A stretch of 64,000 bases of DNA from Nakamurella antarctica (GCF_003860405.1 NZ_CP034170.1:2418001-2482000), one strand, 5' to 3'; positions 38,797 through 49,073 are shown, counted from the stretch's first letter. Numbers and translations: made by a program. The notes: generated by a model from the letters alone, not told the origin.

Positions 38797-39591
38797 ATGA
38801 CATCTCCCTACGAGTTAGCCGTCGAAGCCGCAGCCGCCCTTGCCGCAGCCACCGGCGTGGAGCAACACGACGTCGCGCTGGTCTTGGGCTCCGGTTGGGT
38901 ACCCGCCGCCGACGTCTTAGGCAGCGCCGACGTGGAGATCGACATCGCCGATCTGCCAGGCTTCACCGCACCCGTGGTGGCTGGCCATGGCGGCAAGCTA
39001 CGGTCCCTGAAAGTGGGCGACAAACGATTGCTGGTGGTGCTCGGTCGCACCCACTTCTACGAGGGTCGCGGCGTTTCCGCCGTCGTACATGGAGTTCGAA
39101 CTGCTGCGGCAGCGGGCGCAAAACTGATCATCCTGACCAACGCCGCTGGCGGACTGCGGACCGACATGCGAGTCGGGCAGCCGGTGTTGATTTCTGACCA
39201 CCTGAACCTGACAGCTACCTCGCCCATTATCGGGCCGACATTCGTTGACCTCACGGATGTTTACTCACCTCGACTGCGCGCGCTCGCCCAACGCATCGAC
39301 CCCTCCCTGGCTGAAGGTGTGTACGCGCAGTTGCCGGGGCCGCACTACGAAACCCCTGCCGAAATTAGGATGCTCCGGGGCTTCGGTGCGGACTTGGTGG
39401 GGATGTCGACGGTGCTGGAGGCAATCGCCGCGCGAGAGGCGGGCGCGGAGGTGATGGGTATTTCCCTCGTGACCAACCTCGCCGCTGGCATGACGGGCCA
39501 GGCGCTGAACCACGCCGAGGTGCTTGAGGCGGGCAAGGCGGCCGCTACCTCGATGGGACAGCTTCTCTCTCAGCTCGTGAAACAAGCATGA
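38797..39591 (+). CDS. punA: Purine-nucleoside phosphorylase
   Basis: Trimeric-type PNP that splits purine (deoxy)nucleosides to base and (deoxy)ribose-1-phosphate. [13 protein letters not shown] (phosphate loop), [32 protein letters not shown], and [20 protein letters not shown] with [16 protein letters not shown] are class signatures. 264 residues. The ATG at 38797 is in leaderless context. Its stop overlaps the start of the following phosphomutase gene (ATGA). Confidence 0.95.
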   Translation: MTSPYELAVEAAAALAAATGVEQHDVALVLGSGWVPAADVLGSADVEIDIADLPGFTAPVVAGHGGKLRSLKVGDKRLLVVLGRTHFYEGRGVSAVVHGVRTAAAAGAKLIILTNAAGGLRTDMRVGQPVLISDHLNLTATSPIIGPTFVDLTDVYSPRLRALAQRIDPSLAEGVYAQLPGPHYETPAEIRMLRGFGADLVGMSTVLEAIAAREAGAEVMGISLVTNLAAGMTGQALNHAEVLEAGKAAATSMGQLLSQLVKQA

Positions 39592-41264
39592 GTGCAACGG
39601 CTTTGGACGGTGACCTGCGTCGCGCCGTAGTTCGTTGGATCGCAGACGACCCCAGTCCCGCAGACGCCGCCGAACTGAAAGGGATTCTCGCCGACGCGAT
39701 GGCAGGGGATGCGGCAGCGATCGGCGAGCTGACGGACCGGATGTCCGCGCCCCTAGCGTTCGGGACAGCGGGTTTGCGCGGTCCGCTCCGCGCCGGCCCA
39801 GCGGGGATGAATCTTGCCGTCGTGCGGAGAGCCGCAGCCGGTATTGCGGCATATTTGCGCAACGTTGGTAGCGCAGGCGAATCCGTCGTCATCGGGTACG
39901 ACGCGCGGCATCGCAGCGCCGAGTTCGCACATGACGCGGCCGGAGTGCTTGCGGCAGCAGGGTTCCGGGTACTGCTGGCACCCTCTGCGCTGCCTACGCC
40001 CCTCACCGCCTTCGGAGTCCGTTCGCTCGGCGCGGTCGCCGGATTGATGGTCACCGCTTCCCACAACCCGCCCAACGACAATGGCCTCAAGGTCTACCTG
40101 GCTGGCGGTACCCAATTGGTCTGGCCCGCCGATGTCCAGATCGAAGCGGCCATCGCCGCCGCCCCCGCTGGGGTAGCGATCGACGCGACCGGACAAGCTC
40201 AACCCTGGCCGGATTCGCTGATCGGCGACTACCTCGACCGGGCAGCTGCCGTTGCCACCGGAGGAGCAAAATCGCTCCGGATAGCCGCCACCCCCATGCA
40301 TGGCGTGGGCGGCGAAACGTTAGTGAAAGCGCTTTACCAGGCTGGCTTCTCCGACGTACACATGGTGGCGGAACAGGCGGTACCGGACCCGGACTTCCCC
40401 ACGGTGGCTTTCCCCAACCCGGAGGAACCCGGGGCTGCGGATCTGCTGCTCGCACTTGCCACGGCGATTGATGCCGACTTGGCGATCGCAAACGACCCAG
40501 ATGCCGACAGGTGCGCGATCGGCATCAAGGACGTCAACGGCATCTGGCGGATGCTGACCGGCAACGAAACTGGAGCGTTGCTCGGTGACCGAGTGCTTCG
40601 AGGGCTCGACCGCGGGGCACACCCGGACCCACTGGTTGCAACTACCATCGTGTCTTCGGCAATGCTCAAATCCATTGCAGCGCAGCATGATGTCCGCTTC
40701 GACGAAACCCTCACGGGATTCAAGTGGATCGTGCGAGCTGGCGACGGCGACGGCACCGGACTGGTTTTCGGCTTCGAGGAGGCCTTGGGCCTGTGCGTCG
40801 ACCCCACCGTGGTTCGCGACAAGGACGGAATTTCTGCTGCCGTCCTTGCTTGTGATCTCGCCGCGACTTTGAAGGCCGGTGGTCGGCACATCACCGACGC
40901 CCTCGATGATCTCGCTCGGCAGCACGGCCTGCACGCCACCGATCAGCTCTCGTTCCGAGTGGCGGATCTTTCGCTCATCACCGATGGGATGGCGCGGCTT
41001 CGCGGAAACATTCCCATCGAACTTTTGGGTGAGACGGTGCTGACTACAAAGGATTTACTGCCCCAGACCGATGCGGTTGTCTTGCACACTGAGCGCGTTC
41101 GCGTCGTCATCAGGCCCTCGGGCACCGAACCCAAATTGAAGTGCTACCTGGAGATCATCACTCCGGTGGGCGTGGACGATGATCTGACGGCGATCCGAGA
41201 AGCTTCGGCGGGGCAGCTGACGGCTCTTAAGTCTGAGCTGCGAGAGGTCCTGCAGCTAGGCTGA
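39588..41264 (+). CDS. pmmB: Phospho-sugar mutase (PmmB; possible phosphopentomutase)
   Basis: 558 residues of the alpha-D-phosphohexomutase superfamily. Phospho-Ser loop [16 protein letters not shown], metal loop [11 protein letters not shown], sugar-binding FGFEEALG, phosphate-binding [14 protein letters not shown]. The start overlaps punA by four bases, so it is translated with the enzyme that makes (deoxy)ribose-1-phosphate. In this superfamily long members such as human PGM2 act as phosphopentomutases, so the context suggests that activity more than phosphomannomutase. Corresponds to Rv3308. Confidence 0.92.
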   Translation: MSATALDGDLRRAVVRWIADDPSPADAAELKGILADAMAGDAAAIGELTDRMSAPLAFGTAGLRGPLRAGPAGMNLAVVRRAAAGIAAYLRNVGSAGESVVIGYDARHRSAEFAHDAAGVLAAAGFRVLLAPSALPTPLTAFGVRSLGAVAGLMVTASHNPPNDNGLKVYLAGGTQLVWPADVQIEAAIAAAPAGVAIDATGQAQPWPDSLIGDYLDRAAAVATGGAKSLRIAATPMHGVGGETLVKALYQAGFSDVHMVAEQAVPDPDFPTVAFPNPEEPGAADLLLALATAIDADLAIANDPDADRCAIGIKDVNGIWRMLTGNETGALLGDRVLRGLDRGAHPDPLVATTIVSSAMLKSIAAQHDVRFDETLTGFKWIVRAGDGDGTGLVFGFEEALGLCVDPTVVRDKDGISAAVLACDLAATLKAGGRHITDALDDLARQHGLHATDQLSFRVADLSLITDGMARLRGNIPIELLGETVLTTKDLLPQTDAVVLHTERVRVVIRPSGTEPKLKCYLEIITPVGVDDDLTAIREASAGQLTALKSELREVLQLG

Positions 41265-41488
41265 GGCTTGGCAAGCCTTCGACGCCGTCAGAGCCACGTT
41301 CGAGCCCTCCTGCCGACGCGAAATGTTCATCTACTGGACGCGAGATGAACTGTGAACGAAGGCTTTTCGACTTCTCTGGAAAACTGTCTCAGTAGCTGTT
41401 TGGCGGCTGTTCCGTCACTGGTGTTCATGCAGAGATCCTGCTGACATCACGCGATCGGCTCCATTACTGACATGAATTTCGGCCCGCG

Positions 41489-42454
41489 ATGACCCCGCCC
41501 TCCGATCTGTTAATCAAACAACGACAGCCCGCCTTGGCATCCACCACGACTGGGCCAGTAACTCCAAAGAGGCTTACGCACCGGAGCAAGCGAGACTTTT
41601 TTGTGTTCTTGGCCTTCGCGCTACCGAACCTTGCACTGATCGCTGTCTTCACCTACAGACCTCTGTTGAACAACCTCTATTACTCCACGCTCGACTGGAC
41701 GCTGGGAAGCTCCACCGCAACGTCGATCGGTTTTGACAACTACCGGAAATTCTTTCAGTCGGCTGAAAGCATGGAAACGCTCAAAGTCACCGGAATCTTC
41801 ACTGTGGCAACGGTTTTTGGCTCCATGGCAATCGGTCTGCTGGTGGCGCTCTCACTCAACAGGAAGGTTCGCGGCCACTCGTTCGCGAGAGCAGCTATCT
41901 TTGCCCCGTTCGTACTTTCTGGCGTGGGGGTAGGCCTGATCTGGTTGTTCATTTTCGACCCGACTATCGGGGTCTTGTCGGCGGTATTCCGCGCGTGGGG
42001 AAGCGTCAGCCCGCAATGGTTCAACGATCCGAATCTAGCGTTGACGATGATCATCATCGTGTACGTGTGGAAGAACCTCGGGTACGCCGCGGTCATCTAT
42101 CTTGCTGCGCTGCAATCAATTCCGAAGGATCAGTTGGAAGCAGCGGAACTAGATGGAGCAAACGGGTTTAAAAAGTTTAGGTACATCACTCTTCCGCTGC
42201 TGTCCCCCACAACGTTCTTTCTGATGCTCACCACGATCTTGAGTTCACTGCAGGCGTTCGACCTGATTCGGATTATGACTCCCACCGGCAGCGGCACCAC
42301 CACGTTGATGTACTCCTCCTACTTACAGGCCTTCGCCGGCGCCTACCAGCGCGCTGGGTACTCCGCCGCGATCTCCGTCATCCTTTTCGTCCTGCTCCTG
42401 ATAATGACCATTTTCCAGCTCCGTTTTCTAGAAAAACGTGTGCACTACGCATGA
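41489..42454 (+). CDS. ugpA: Glycerophosphodiester/sn-glycerol-3-phosphate ABC transporter permease UgpA
   Basis: 321 residues, six membrane helices beginning at VFLAFALPNLALIAVFTYRP, with the EAA loop QLEAAELDGANGFKKFRYIT that contacts the ATPase, a MalF/UgpA-type CUT1 permease. It is the first gene of ugpA-ugpE-ugpB and overlaps ugpE by four bases. The order of permeases before binding protein is that of mycobacterial Ugp. Upstream lies a 224-base gap with no gene. Confidence 0.85.
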   Translation: MTPPSDLLIKQRQPALASTTTGPVTPKRLTHRSKRDFFVFLAFALPNLALIAVFTYRPLLNNLYYSTLDWTLGSSTATSIGFDNYRKFFQSAESMETLKVTGIFTVATVFGSMAIGLLVALSLNRKVRGHSFARAAIFAPFVLSGVGVGLIWLFIFDPTIGVLSAVFRAWGSVSPQWFNDPNLALTMIIIVYVWKNLGYAAVIYLAALQSIPKDQLEAAELDGANGFKKFRYITLPLLSPTTFFLMLTTILSSLQAFDLIRIMTPTGSGTTTLMYSSYLQAFAGAYQRAGYSAAISVILFVLLLIMTIFQLRFLEKRVHYA

Positions 42455-43338
42455 GCAAAGCCACGCGGGCGCCTCGCCCCCAGAGGAGGGCAGACCGTCC
42501 CCTTTCCGCGAGCAATGTCTGGGCCACTGTTCTCGGTGGATACATCCCTCTGATTCTGGCCACATTCGTCATCATCGCGCCGCTGCTCTGGATGGTCTTG
42601 TCGTCGTTCAAGCAACCGTCAGAGATCGTCACCACCGATATCGTCGTCTTGCCGGGCTCTTTTGATCCGGCAAACTACATCCAAGCTGCCCATCAGATCC
42701 CCTTCCTACGAATGCTGCTGAACAGCACCATCGTCACCGTCATCGGCGCGAGCATCAAGCTATTACTAGCCATATCTACCGCTTATGCCTTGGTTTTCGT
42801 GCGGTTTCCCTTCAAGCGCACAATCTTCGTTGCCATCTTGATCGCGTTGATGGTGCCGCCACAGGTGGCGCTGCTGCCGAACTACGTGTTGATCGCCAAC
42901 TTGGGCGGCCTTAACACCTACTGGGGGATTATCGTGCCGGGTCTCGGCACAGCATTTGGCACATTCCTGCTGCGCCAGCACTTCCTGGCACTTCCCATGT
43001 CCGTCATCGAGGCTGCGGAACTCGACGGCGCCGGACATTGGCGCCGCCTCACCAGCGTTGTCATTCCCATCTCGATGCCCACCATCGCCACCGTGGCGCT
43101 GGTTTCGATCGTCAACGAATGGAACGACTATATTTGGCCGCTTATCATCACGACCGACTCCTCCATGATGACCCTTCCAGTGGGGTTGACCATGCTGCGG
43201 AACAGCGAAAGTGGCGCCGATTCCTACGGCGTGCTGATGGCCGGCGCTGTCATGGTCATTCTTCCCGTCCTTATCGTCTTCGCCGCGTTGCAGCGCTACA
43301 TAGTCGCTGGGCTCACCCAAGGCGCCAACACGGGCTAA
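42451..43338 (+). CDS. ugpE: ABC transporter permease UgpE
   Basis: 295 residues with six helices (first LGGYIPLILATFVIIAPLLW) and the EAA loop VIEAAELDGAGHWRRLTSVV, the MalG/UgpE partner of UgpA. Translationally coupled to ugpA and followed after 64 bases by ugpB. No ATP-binding subunit gene follows the operon. Confidence 0.85.
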   Translation: MSKATRAPRPQRRADRPLSASNVWATVLGGYIPLILATFVIIAPLLWMVLSSFKQPSEIVTTDIVVLPGSFDPANYIQAAHQIPFLRMLLNSTIVTVIGASIKLLLAISTAYALVFVRFPFKRTIFVAILIALMVPPQVALLPNYVLIANLGGLNTYWGIIVPGLGTAFGTFLLRQHFLALPMSVIEAAELDGAGHWRRLTSVVIPISMPTIATVALVSIVNEWNDYIWPLIITTDSSMMTLPVGLTMLRNSESGADSYGVLMAGAVMVILPVLIVFAALQRYIVAGLTQGANTG

Positions 43339-43346
43339 TTGGAAAA

Positions 43347-43365
43347 CGTTGTATGCACTACAACG
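43347..43365 (+). promoter_or_regulatory. Hairpin/operator between ugpE and ugpB
   Basis: CGTTGTA-TGCAC-TACAACG is a perfect 7-base inverted repeat with a five-base loop, eight bases after the ugpE stop. It could stabilise the upstream mRNA, raise ugpB expression relative to the permeases, or bind a LacI-type repressor. Confidence 0.45.
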
Positions 43366-43402
43366 CATCTCGCTCACATCCACGTCCAGAGAAGGAATCC
43401 AC

Positions 43403-44824
43403 ATGTCATTCGTCAACCCGCTAAACGGCCGAACCAGCGATGGCTTACACCTGCCCGCCGCATTGGACCGACGACGATTCTTGCAGTTATCCGGCTTGGG
43501 CCTGTCGGCCGCGGCGCTAGCTGCCTGCGGCGGCCCGGCCACCGTAACCCAGAGCGGCTCCACCGCCGCTGGCGTCAGCGGATCAGCAGGAAGCGCGGCG
43601 TCCTCCGGCATCGACTACTCAGGCGTCAAGCCCGCTTCCGAGATCACCTGGTGGTCCAACCACCCCGGCAAGTCCGAGGACGTCGAGAAGGCCCTCATCG
43701 AGAAGTTCCACCAATCTCAAAAAGATATCAAGGTCACCCTCGTCACGGCAGGGGCGAACTACGAGGAAGTGGCACAGAAGTTCCAGACGGCGCAGGTGGG
43801 CGGCGAACTACCGAACCTGGTGGTGTTCTCGGACGTCTGGTGGTTCCGCTATTTCCTCGCCGACACCATTGCGCCGCTGGACCCCCTGATCAAGCAACTC
43901 GAGATCGATACCTCCGACTACCGAGACTCGTTGATCACCGACTACCAGTACAACGGACAGCAGTGGGCGCTCCCATTCGCACGGTCCACCCCCTTGTTCT
44001 ACTTCAACAAGGCGCACTTCGCCGCCGCCGGTCTTGGTGACAAAGCCCCAGCAACCTGGGATGAATTCAGCGAATGGGTTCCGAAGTTGCAGGGCGCCGG
44101 CCTCGGTACCCAAAGCGTCTACCAGCATCCAGCACTCGCCGGGTATGCCGGTTGGAGCTTCCAGAACAACCTGTGGGGACAGGGCGGCGGCTGGAGTAGC
44201 GAGTGGGACATCACGGCCGACTCGAAACAGTCTGTCGCCGCTATGCAGTGGCTGCAAGACTCGGTTTACCGGGGCAAGTGGGCCGGTGTTTCCAGCAACG
44301 ACGCTATCGACGATTTGGCGGCTGGCGCGGTCAGCGCCACCATCGCCTCCACCGGATCTCTTGTCGGAGCTATTAAGGCAGCAAAATTCGATATCGGCGT
44401 AGGCTTCTTGCCCGGCGGACCGACCGAGAAGTCGCCTGTTTGCCCTACCGGCGGGGCTGGAATCGGCATTCCCAAGAAGAACACGCCGGAGCAACAGCTG
44501 GCAGCGGCGACGTTCCTCAAATTCCTCACGTTGCCTGAGAACACCGCAAGTTTCTCTGCTGCAACGGGTTACATGCCGGTGCGTAAGAGTGCGGATATGA
44601 AGCTGGTTGTCCAGAAGACGCCGCAGATCCAAGTTGCGATCGACCAGCTCGCCGTCACCCGCTCGCAGGACTACGCACGCACATTCCTGCCGGGCGCGGA
44701 CATCGAGATGGCCAACACCTGCGGCAAGATTCTGACCCAGCAGGGCGACGTTGCCACCGAGCTGGCTGCTCTCAAGGTCAAGCTCACGGACATCTACACC
44801 TCGGACGTGAAGCCCAAACTGTAG
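43403..44824 (+). CDS. ugpB: Substrate-binding lipoprotein UgpB
   Basis: 473 residues from the ATG after GAAGGAA. Tat-type RRRFLQLSG signal with lipobox LAAC (Cys42), so exported folded and lipid-anchored. The body matches my memory of M. tuberculosis UgpB, which binds glycerophosphocholine: HPGKSEDVEKALIEKF, YEEVAQKFQTAQVGGELPNL, YNGQQWALPFARSTPLFYFN, ASTGSLVGAIKAAKFDIGVG, CPTGGAGIGIP and ATGYMPVRKSA. It delivers substrate to UgpAE. Followed by a hairpin (44845-44882). Confidence 0.85.
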   Translation: MSFVNPLNGRTSDGLHLPAALDRRRFLQLSGLGLSAAALAACGGPATVTQSGSTAAGVSGSAGSAASSGIDYSGVKPASEITWWSNHPGKSEDVEKALIEKFHQSQKDIKVTLVTAGANYEEVAQKFQTAQVGGELPNLVVFSDVWWFRYFLADTIAPLDPLIKQLEIDTSDYRDSLITDYQYNGQQWALPFARSTPLFYFNKAHFAAAGLGDKAPATWDEFSEWVPKLQGAGLGTQSVYQHPALAGYAGWSFQNNLWGQGGGWSSEWDITADSKQSVAAMQWLQDSVYRGKWAGVSSNDAIDDLAAGAVSATIASTGSLVGAIKAAKFDIGVGFLPGGPTEKSPVCPTGGAGIGIPKKNTPEQQLAAATFLKFLTLPENTASFSAATGYMPVRKSADMKLVVQKTPQIQVAIDQLAVTRSQDYARTFLPGADIEMANTCGKILTQQGDVATELAALKVKLTDIYTSDVKPKL

Positions 44825-44844
44825 GAAGCAAGTCGAGCCACAAC

Positions 44845-44882
44845 TGCCGCGGTGTCTGGCCTTTCGGTCCGGCGCCGCGGCA
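44845..44882. terminator. Hairpin between ugpB and the convergent META lipoprotein gene
   Basis: TGCCGCGG at 44845-44852 pairs with CCGCGGCA at 44875-44882; the loop may extend the stem. It is followed by TACTTTTA on the plus strand. Placed in a convergent gap, it could serve both genes. Confidence 0.55.
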
Positions 44883-44901
44883 TACTTTTACCCGAGGACC
44901 C

Positions 44902-46182
44902 TCAGGTCGTAGAAGTGAGCGCGTAGCTGGTGTCGCCCGAAGTCAACGTCAAGACCGAGCCGTCGAGGCTCCATGTCGGGGAAGCACCCAAGAATTGGAG
45001 CCAGGCGGTTTCAGCCTCCGAGATGCCCTCGCAGTACATCTCTGTCGATATCAACCCGCCCATGTTCAGTGAGCCTCCCGCGGTCGACTGTTCTTCGGTG
45101 GCGGAAATGATATTGCAACTGGCGTTTGTCAGGATCGCAACGGCAAAGCTCAGGCTGATCAGTGCTACCGGCTCGGTGCCCGGGATCGGAGTCGTAAACG
45201 AAAGCCCCTGCAGCACCGGGTCAATGGTGGCCGAGACGGCCTTACCCGAGACGCCCGTCGCAGACACCGTGGGAGCCACCGGCGCAGTCGCGGACGTCAT
45301 CACAGGACTAGATTGGCTTCCATCGGGCTGAGCGCTCGCGCTGGCACCCGGAACGGCGCTGCCACTCGCATCGGCTACGAATATCAGTTCTGTGCCATTC
45401 CCCGTGACGGACAGTGTCTCGTCATTGATGACGTAATCGACGGTCCCGTCGAAAACAGTGATCAGAATTTTTTCCATTTCGCCGCGCACGCCCTCGCAGA
45501 ACATCATGGTCCCGATTACGGCCGATATTGTCATGGACGCCTCAGTGGCCTCGACGTCTCCGCCCACCGAGTTGCATTGTGCGTCAAAGGCAATGCGTCC
45601 GCCGTTGATCGTGATCGTCGGGTCCACTCCAGCCGGAACGCCTGTGGGCACGCCAGCGCTGAGGATGGTAGTCAGCCTCCACCGTGTGCTCGTCAGCGTT
45701 GGACTCGGAGCTTCTGGGGCCGTGATGGCAGAAGAAGCTTCAGGCTGTGCGGCCGTCCTCGCCATCGTGATGACGCTCCGGCCTGACGTCAGTGTCAGAG
45801 TGTCGCCCACCAATGCCCACGTTGGGGTCGAGGCGAAGAAGGCGGCCAGCCAGGTGTCTTGTTCGAGCAGCGCTGGCTCGCAACCGATCAGGGTCTGCGT
45901 CATTTGCGGGGCAGATATCTTGCCGTCGACCAGATTCACCGACCCCGACGTAGTGTTACAACCAGCGCTGATCGCGATGCGGCCGGAGTCGAAGGAAACG
46001 GCGATTGACGACCCGGGCACCATGTCGTGGCCAAGGACGGCGGTTGATACAAACTCATATCCTGCCGGGTCAGACCCAGCCTCCGGCGCCGCACCCACCG
46101 GACTGCTGGCCTTTGACGCACAAGCAGAGACGATGACCGTAGTTGCCGCCAGAATCGCTACCGCTTTCAGTGACCGCAACAC
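44902..46182 (-). CDS. Lipoprotein with three META (HslJ-like) domains
   Basis: 426 residues. Signal peptide with lipobox SAC (Cys21). Three META-type repeats of about 100 residues joined by Ser/Thr/Pro-rich linkers: SFDSGRIAISAGCNTTSGSV with IGCEPALLEQDTWL; GRIAFDAQCNSVGGDVEA with MMFCEGVRGEMEKIL; and ASCNIISATEEQSTAGGSLN with TEMYCEGISEAETAWLQFLG. Each has the conserved Cys-Asn and later Cys. Such domains occur in secreted stress or protease-inhibitor proteins, mostly uncharacterised. The GTG start follows a strong GAAGGAGGA. Confidence 0.82.
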   Translation of the reverse strand: MLRSLKAVAILAATTVIVSACASKASSPVGAAPEAGSDPAGYEFVSTAVLGHDMVPGSSIAVSFDSGRIAISAGCNTTSGSVNLVDGKISAPQMTQTLIGCEPALLEQDTWLAAFFASTPTWALVGDTLTLTSGRSVITMARTAAQPEASSAITAPEAPSPTLTSTRWRLTTILSAGVPTGVPAGVDPTITINGGRIAFDAQCNSVGGDVEATEASMTISAVIGTMMFCEGVRGEMEKILITVFDGTVDYVINDETLSVTGNGTELIFVADASGSAVPGASASAQPDGSQSSPVMTSATAPVAPTVSATGVSGKAVSATIDPVLQGLSFTTPIPGTEPVALISLSFAVAILTNASCNIISATEEQSTAGGSLNMGGLISTEMYCEGISEAETAWLQFLGASPTWSLDGSVLTLTSGDTSYALTSTT

Positions 46183-46287
46183 GGTTACGTCCTCCTTCGT
46201 GAGATCTGCGCGAGGGCGCGCGCATCAGTGCGCGCCACCCGTTCTATGTCAGACGCAGAGAACACCTGAAACGGTTGCAGGAGGCGA

Positions 46288-46941
46288 CTAAACAGCGCCA
46301 AACTGGCGATCGCCCGCATCGCCCAAGCCCGGCACGATATACCCCGAATCGTTGAGACGCTCGTCGATACTTGCTGTCACCACCCGGATCCCGAGGTTGG
46401 CAGCCGCCAGCGTCGCCAACCCTTCGGGCGCCGCAAGAGCGCAGATCGCGGTCACATCGGTGGCGCCGCGGGCAAGGAGCAATTTGATGGTGTGCACCAT
46501 CGAGCCGCCGGTGGCGAGCATCGGGTCAAGGACGAAAACTGGCCGCCCAGCAAGTGATTCGGGCAACGACACCATGTAGGGCGTCGGCAGCAGTGTCTCC
46601 TCATCCCGCGCGATTCCGACGAAACCCATCTGTGATTCCGGGATCAGCGCATGCGCTTGGTCGGCCATTCCCAGGCCCGCCCGGAGCACCGGCACCAACA
46701 AAGGCGGATTCGAGAGCCGGATGGCATTCGTCTTGGCCACCGGCGTGTGGATCGGCACCCGCTCCACGGACAGACCGCGGGTTGCTTCGTAAATCAGCAT
46801 CAGTGTCAGCTCGCGAAGCGCCGCGCGGAAAGCCGCATTGTCGGTGCGGGCATCCCGCATTGTAGATAGCCTGGCCTGCGCCAACGGGTGGTCCACCAGC
46901 ACCAATGGGAGGTTCGACGGCACTTCGTGCGGGGCAGGCAT
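46288..46941 (-). CDS. upp: Uracil phosphoribosyltransferase
   Basis: Salvages uracil with PRPP to UMP. 217 residues. [20 protein letters not shown] at the N-terminus, [20 protein letters not shown], the PRPP loop [16 protein letters not shown], and C-terminal [18 protein letters not shown] (uracil-binding) are all intact. Divergent from the S9 peptidase; corresponds to Rv3309c. Confidence 0.97.
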   Translation of the reverse strand: MPAPHEVPSNLPLVLVDHPLAQARLSTMRDARTDNAAFRAALRELTLMLIYEATRGLSVERVPIHTPVAKTNAIRLSNPPLLVPVLRAGLGMADQAHALIPESQMGFVGIARDEETLLPTPYMVSLPESLAGRPVFVLDPMLATGGSMVHTIKLLLARGATDVTAICALAAPEGLATLAAANLGIRVVTASIDERLNDSGYIVPGLGDAGDRQFGAV

Positions 46942-47049
46942 CAGCGGGACTCCAGATGTGTAGGTGGCGGGCTCCTCAAACCGTATCGGGCCGCGCGCCT
47001 TGGCACTACCGTGCGCGTCCCCCGCGCCGAGACAACCAGACGGACCACC

Positions 47050-47055
47050 TACCGT
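47050..47055 (+). promoter_or_regulatory. -10 box (TACCGT) for a leaderless S9 peptidase mRNA
   Basis: TACCGT lies eight bases before the ATG at 47064; an overlapping TAAGTT is too close to the start. The weakest of the leaderless candidates listed here. Confidence 0.3.
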
Positions 47056-47063
47056 AAGTTCTT

Positions 47064-49073
47064 ATGACCACCACCGACATTTCGTCCCAGTCCCCTGCAG
47101 TCGTTCCCTACGGCGCTTGGCCGTCCCCGATCAGCGCCGCCGACCTAGCTGCCAACTCCCATCCGGTGAGCGGTGGAGCCTTTGTGGCTCAGGAGATCTG
47201 GTTCACCGAATTGCGACCGATGGAAGGCGGCCGGCAGGCGATTCGGCGCGTCGACGCCCACGGTTTTGTCAGTGACGTGCTGCCGGCCCCGTGGAATGCA
47301 CGAAGCCGGGTGCATGAGTACGGCGGAACCTCGTGGACGCCCTACGGCGACCACATGATTTTCGCCGAGTTCACCGACCAGCGCCTGTACCGCCTCGATC
47401 CGTCGTCAGGAGAACCGCCGGTCGCACTCACCCCCGCCGACACTGGGTTTCGCTTCTGCGATTTCCACGTGCGTGGCGGCGAGCTGATCGCCGTCCGGGA
47501 AACGCATTCTGATGCTGGCCTGAGCAGGGATATCTGCGCCGTCCCGCTGGACGGCAGCGCGGCGAGGGACCCTGCGGGGATCCGCAGCATTGTCAGCGGT
47601 TCACATTTCCTGGCCTACCCCCGTTACTCACCGGACGGATCCAAGCTTGCCTGGATCAGTTGGGAACACCCCCAGATGCCCTGGGATGGAACCGAACTCC
47701 GCGTCGGGGACATTGATCCTGACGGTGCAGTCTCGACGTGGCGAAGTGTGATCGGCTCGACCACCGAATCGGTGCTGCAACCGCACTGGACCACCAACGA
47801 TGAACTGATGGTGCTCAGCGACCGCACCGGATTTTGGAACCTCTACTCGGTCGCCGATGCCCCCGGCGGTTCGGTTCAGCCGTTATGCGCGAAGGATGTC
47901 GACTTCGCGGCTCCACTCTGGCAACTGGGCCGCACCTTCTTTCTGCCACTGGATGACCGGCGGGTGTTGACGGTGCGAACCCACGGCACTGACAGGATGG
48001 GCATCCTCGACCTGAACTCGGGCGACCTGGTCGATGTGGCGCCGGAGCTCACCTCTGTGAACCTGGGAGGCATTGGTCGCACCGATGGCACGGGGGCCGG
48101 CGAACTGTTGCTGGTGGGTGGCAGCGGCGGGCTCGCCTCGGGCCTTCGGAAACTTGATCTGGCCACGGGCGCTTTGACGGATGTGCGGCTCGCCGTCGAC
48201 GCACTACCCGACCCCGAACTACTGCCGCTGCCCGAGGCGCCCACATTCATCAGCAAGGAAACCGGCCGCGACGTGCACACCTTCCTCTACCCCCCGCGTA
48301 ACCCAATGCATGTGGGGCCGCATGACGAACTCCCGCCGTATGTCGCATTCGTGCACGGCGGCCCGACCGGTCACGTCAGCGGTTCCCTCAGCGTGCTCTA
48401 CGCCTATTTCACCAGCCGCGGCATCGGCGTTATCGACGTCAACTATGGCGGTTCGAGCGGATACGGCCGTGAGTACCGCAACCGGCTGCGCGGCCAGTGG
48501 GGCGTCGTTGACGTCCAGGACGTCGTGACCGCTGTTGTGGGGCTCGCAGACGCGGGGCTGGCGGACCGCAATCGGCTGGCTATCGAAGGTGGATCCGCTG
48601 GCGGCTGGACCGTGTTGGCCGCGCTCACCAGTTCGAATGTGTTCGCCTGCGGCGCGAGCTATTACGGCGTCGCCGAGTTGGCGGAGTTCGTCAAGGAAAC
48701 CCACGACTTTGAATCGCGGTACGTCGATGGTCTAGTTGGACCCTGGCCGGAGGCCGCCGCTCTGTATGCCGAGCGCGCGCCACTGAACCACGTGGACAAC
48801 CTCGCGTGCCCCGTCTTGCTGCTCCAGGGGCTTGACGACCCGATCGTGCCACCGGCGGGGGCCGAGCGCTTCCGAGACGCGATGGTAGGCAAGGGTATTC
48901 CCCACGCCTATCTTGCCTTCGAAGGAGAATCACACGGGTTCCGGCGGGCTGAAACGATTATCGCGGCGCGGGAAGCTGAGCTGTCGTTCTACGGCCAAAC
49001 CATGGGATTCACCCCGCCGGGCGTCCCCGTTCTGCCGCTGCACAGCGGCCCGAGCGCGGACAGCGCACTCTAG
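47064..49073 (+). CDS. S9 family peptidase (prolyl oligopeptidase / dipeptidyl aminopeptidase type)
   Basis: 669 residues. An N-terminal beta-propeller-like half (WD40-like strands: WTPYGDHMIFAEFTDQRLYR, YPRYSPDGSKLAWISWEHPQ) covers about 1-400 and the alpha/beta-hydrolase half follows: AFVHGGPTGHVSG oxyanion region, nucleophile Ser in IEGGSAGGWTVLAAL, catalytic Asp in LLLQGLDDPIVPP and His in FEGESHGFRRAE. Likely cytoplasmic, as there is no signal peptide. Divergent from upp, followed after ten bases by deoC. Confidence 0.92.
   Translation: MTTTDISSQSPAVVPYGAWPSPISAADLAANSHPVSGGAFVAQEIWFTELRPMEGGRQAIRRVDAHGFVSDVLPAPWNARSRVHEYGGTSWTPYGDHMIFAEFTDQRLYRLDPSSGEPPVALTPADTGFRFCDFHVRGGELIAVRETHSDAGLSRDICAVPLDGSAARDPAGIRSIVSGSHFLAYPRYSPDGSKLAWISWEHPQMPWDGTELRVGDIDPDGAVSTWRSVIGSTTESVLQPHWTTNDELMVLSDRTGFWNLYSVADAPGGSVQPLCAKDVDFAAPLWQLGRTFFLPLDDRRVLTVRTHGTDRMGILDLNSGDLVDVAPELTSVNLGGIGRTDGTGAGELLLVGGSGGLASGLRKLDLATGALTDVRLAVDALPDPELLPLPEAPTFISKETGRDVHTFLYPPRNPMHVGPHDELPPYVAFVHGGPTGHVSGSLSVLYAYFTSRGIGVIDVNYGGSSGYGREYRNRLRGQWGVVDVQDVVTAVVGLADAGLADRNRLAIEGGSAGGWTVLAALTSSNVFACGASYYGVAELAEFVKETHDFESRYVDGLVGPWPEAAALYAERAPLNHVDNLACPVLLLQGLDDPIVPPAGAERFRDAMVGKGIPHAYLAFEGESHGFRRAETIIAAREAELSFYGQTMGFTPPGVPVLPLHSGPSADSAL

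Noticed and set aside
41264-41278. Terminator hairpin after pmmB (AGGCTT-GGC-AAGCCT)
   Set aside because: Only a six-base stem overlapping the stop codon, with no T-run; too weak to annotate.
43339-44040. A 233-residue frame overlapping ugpB in another register
   Set aside because: Arg/Pro/His-rich shadow of a well-supported binding-protein gene.
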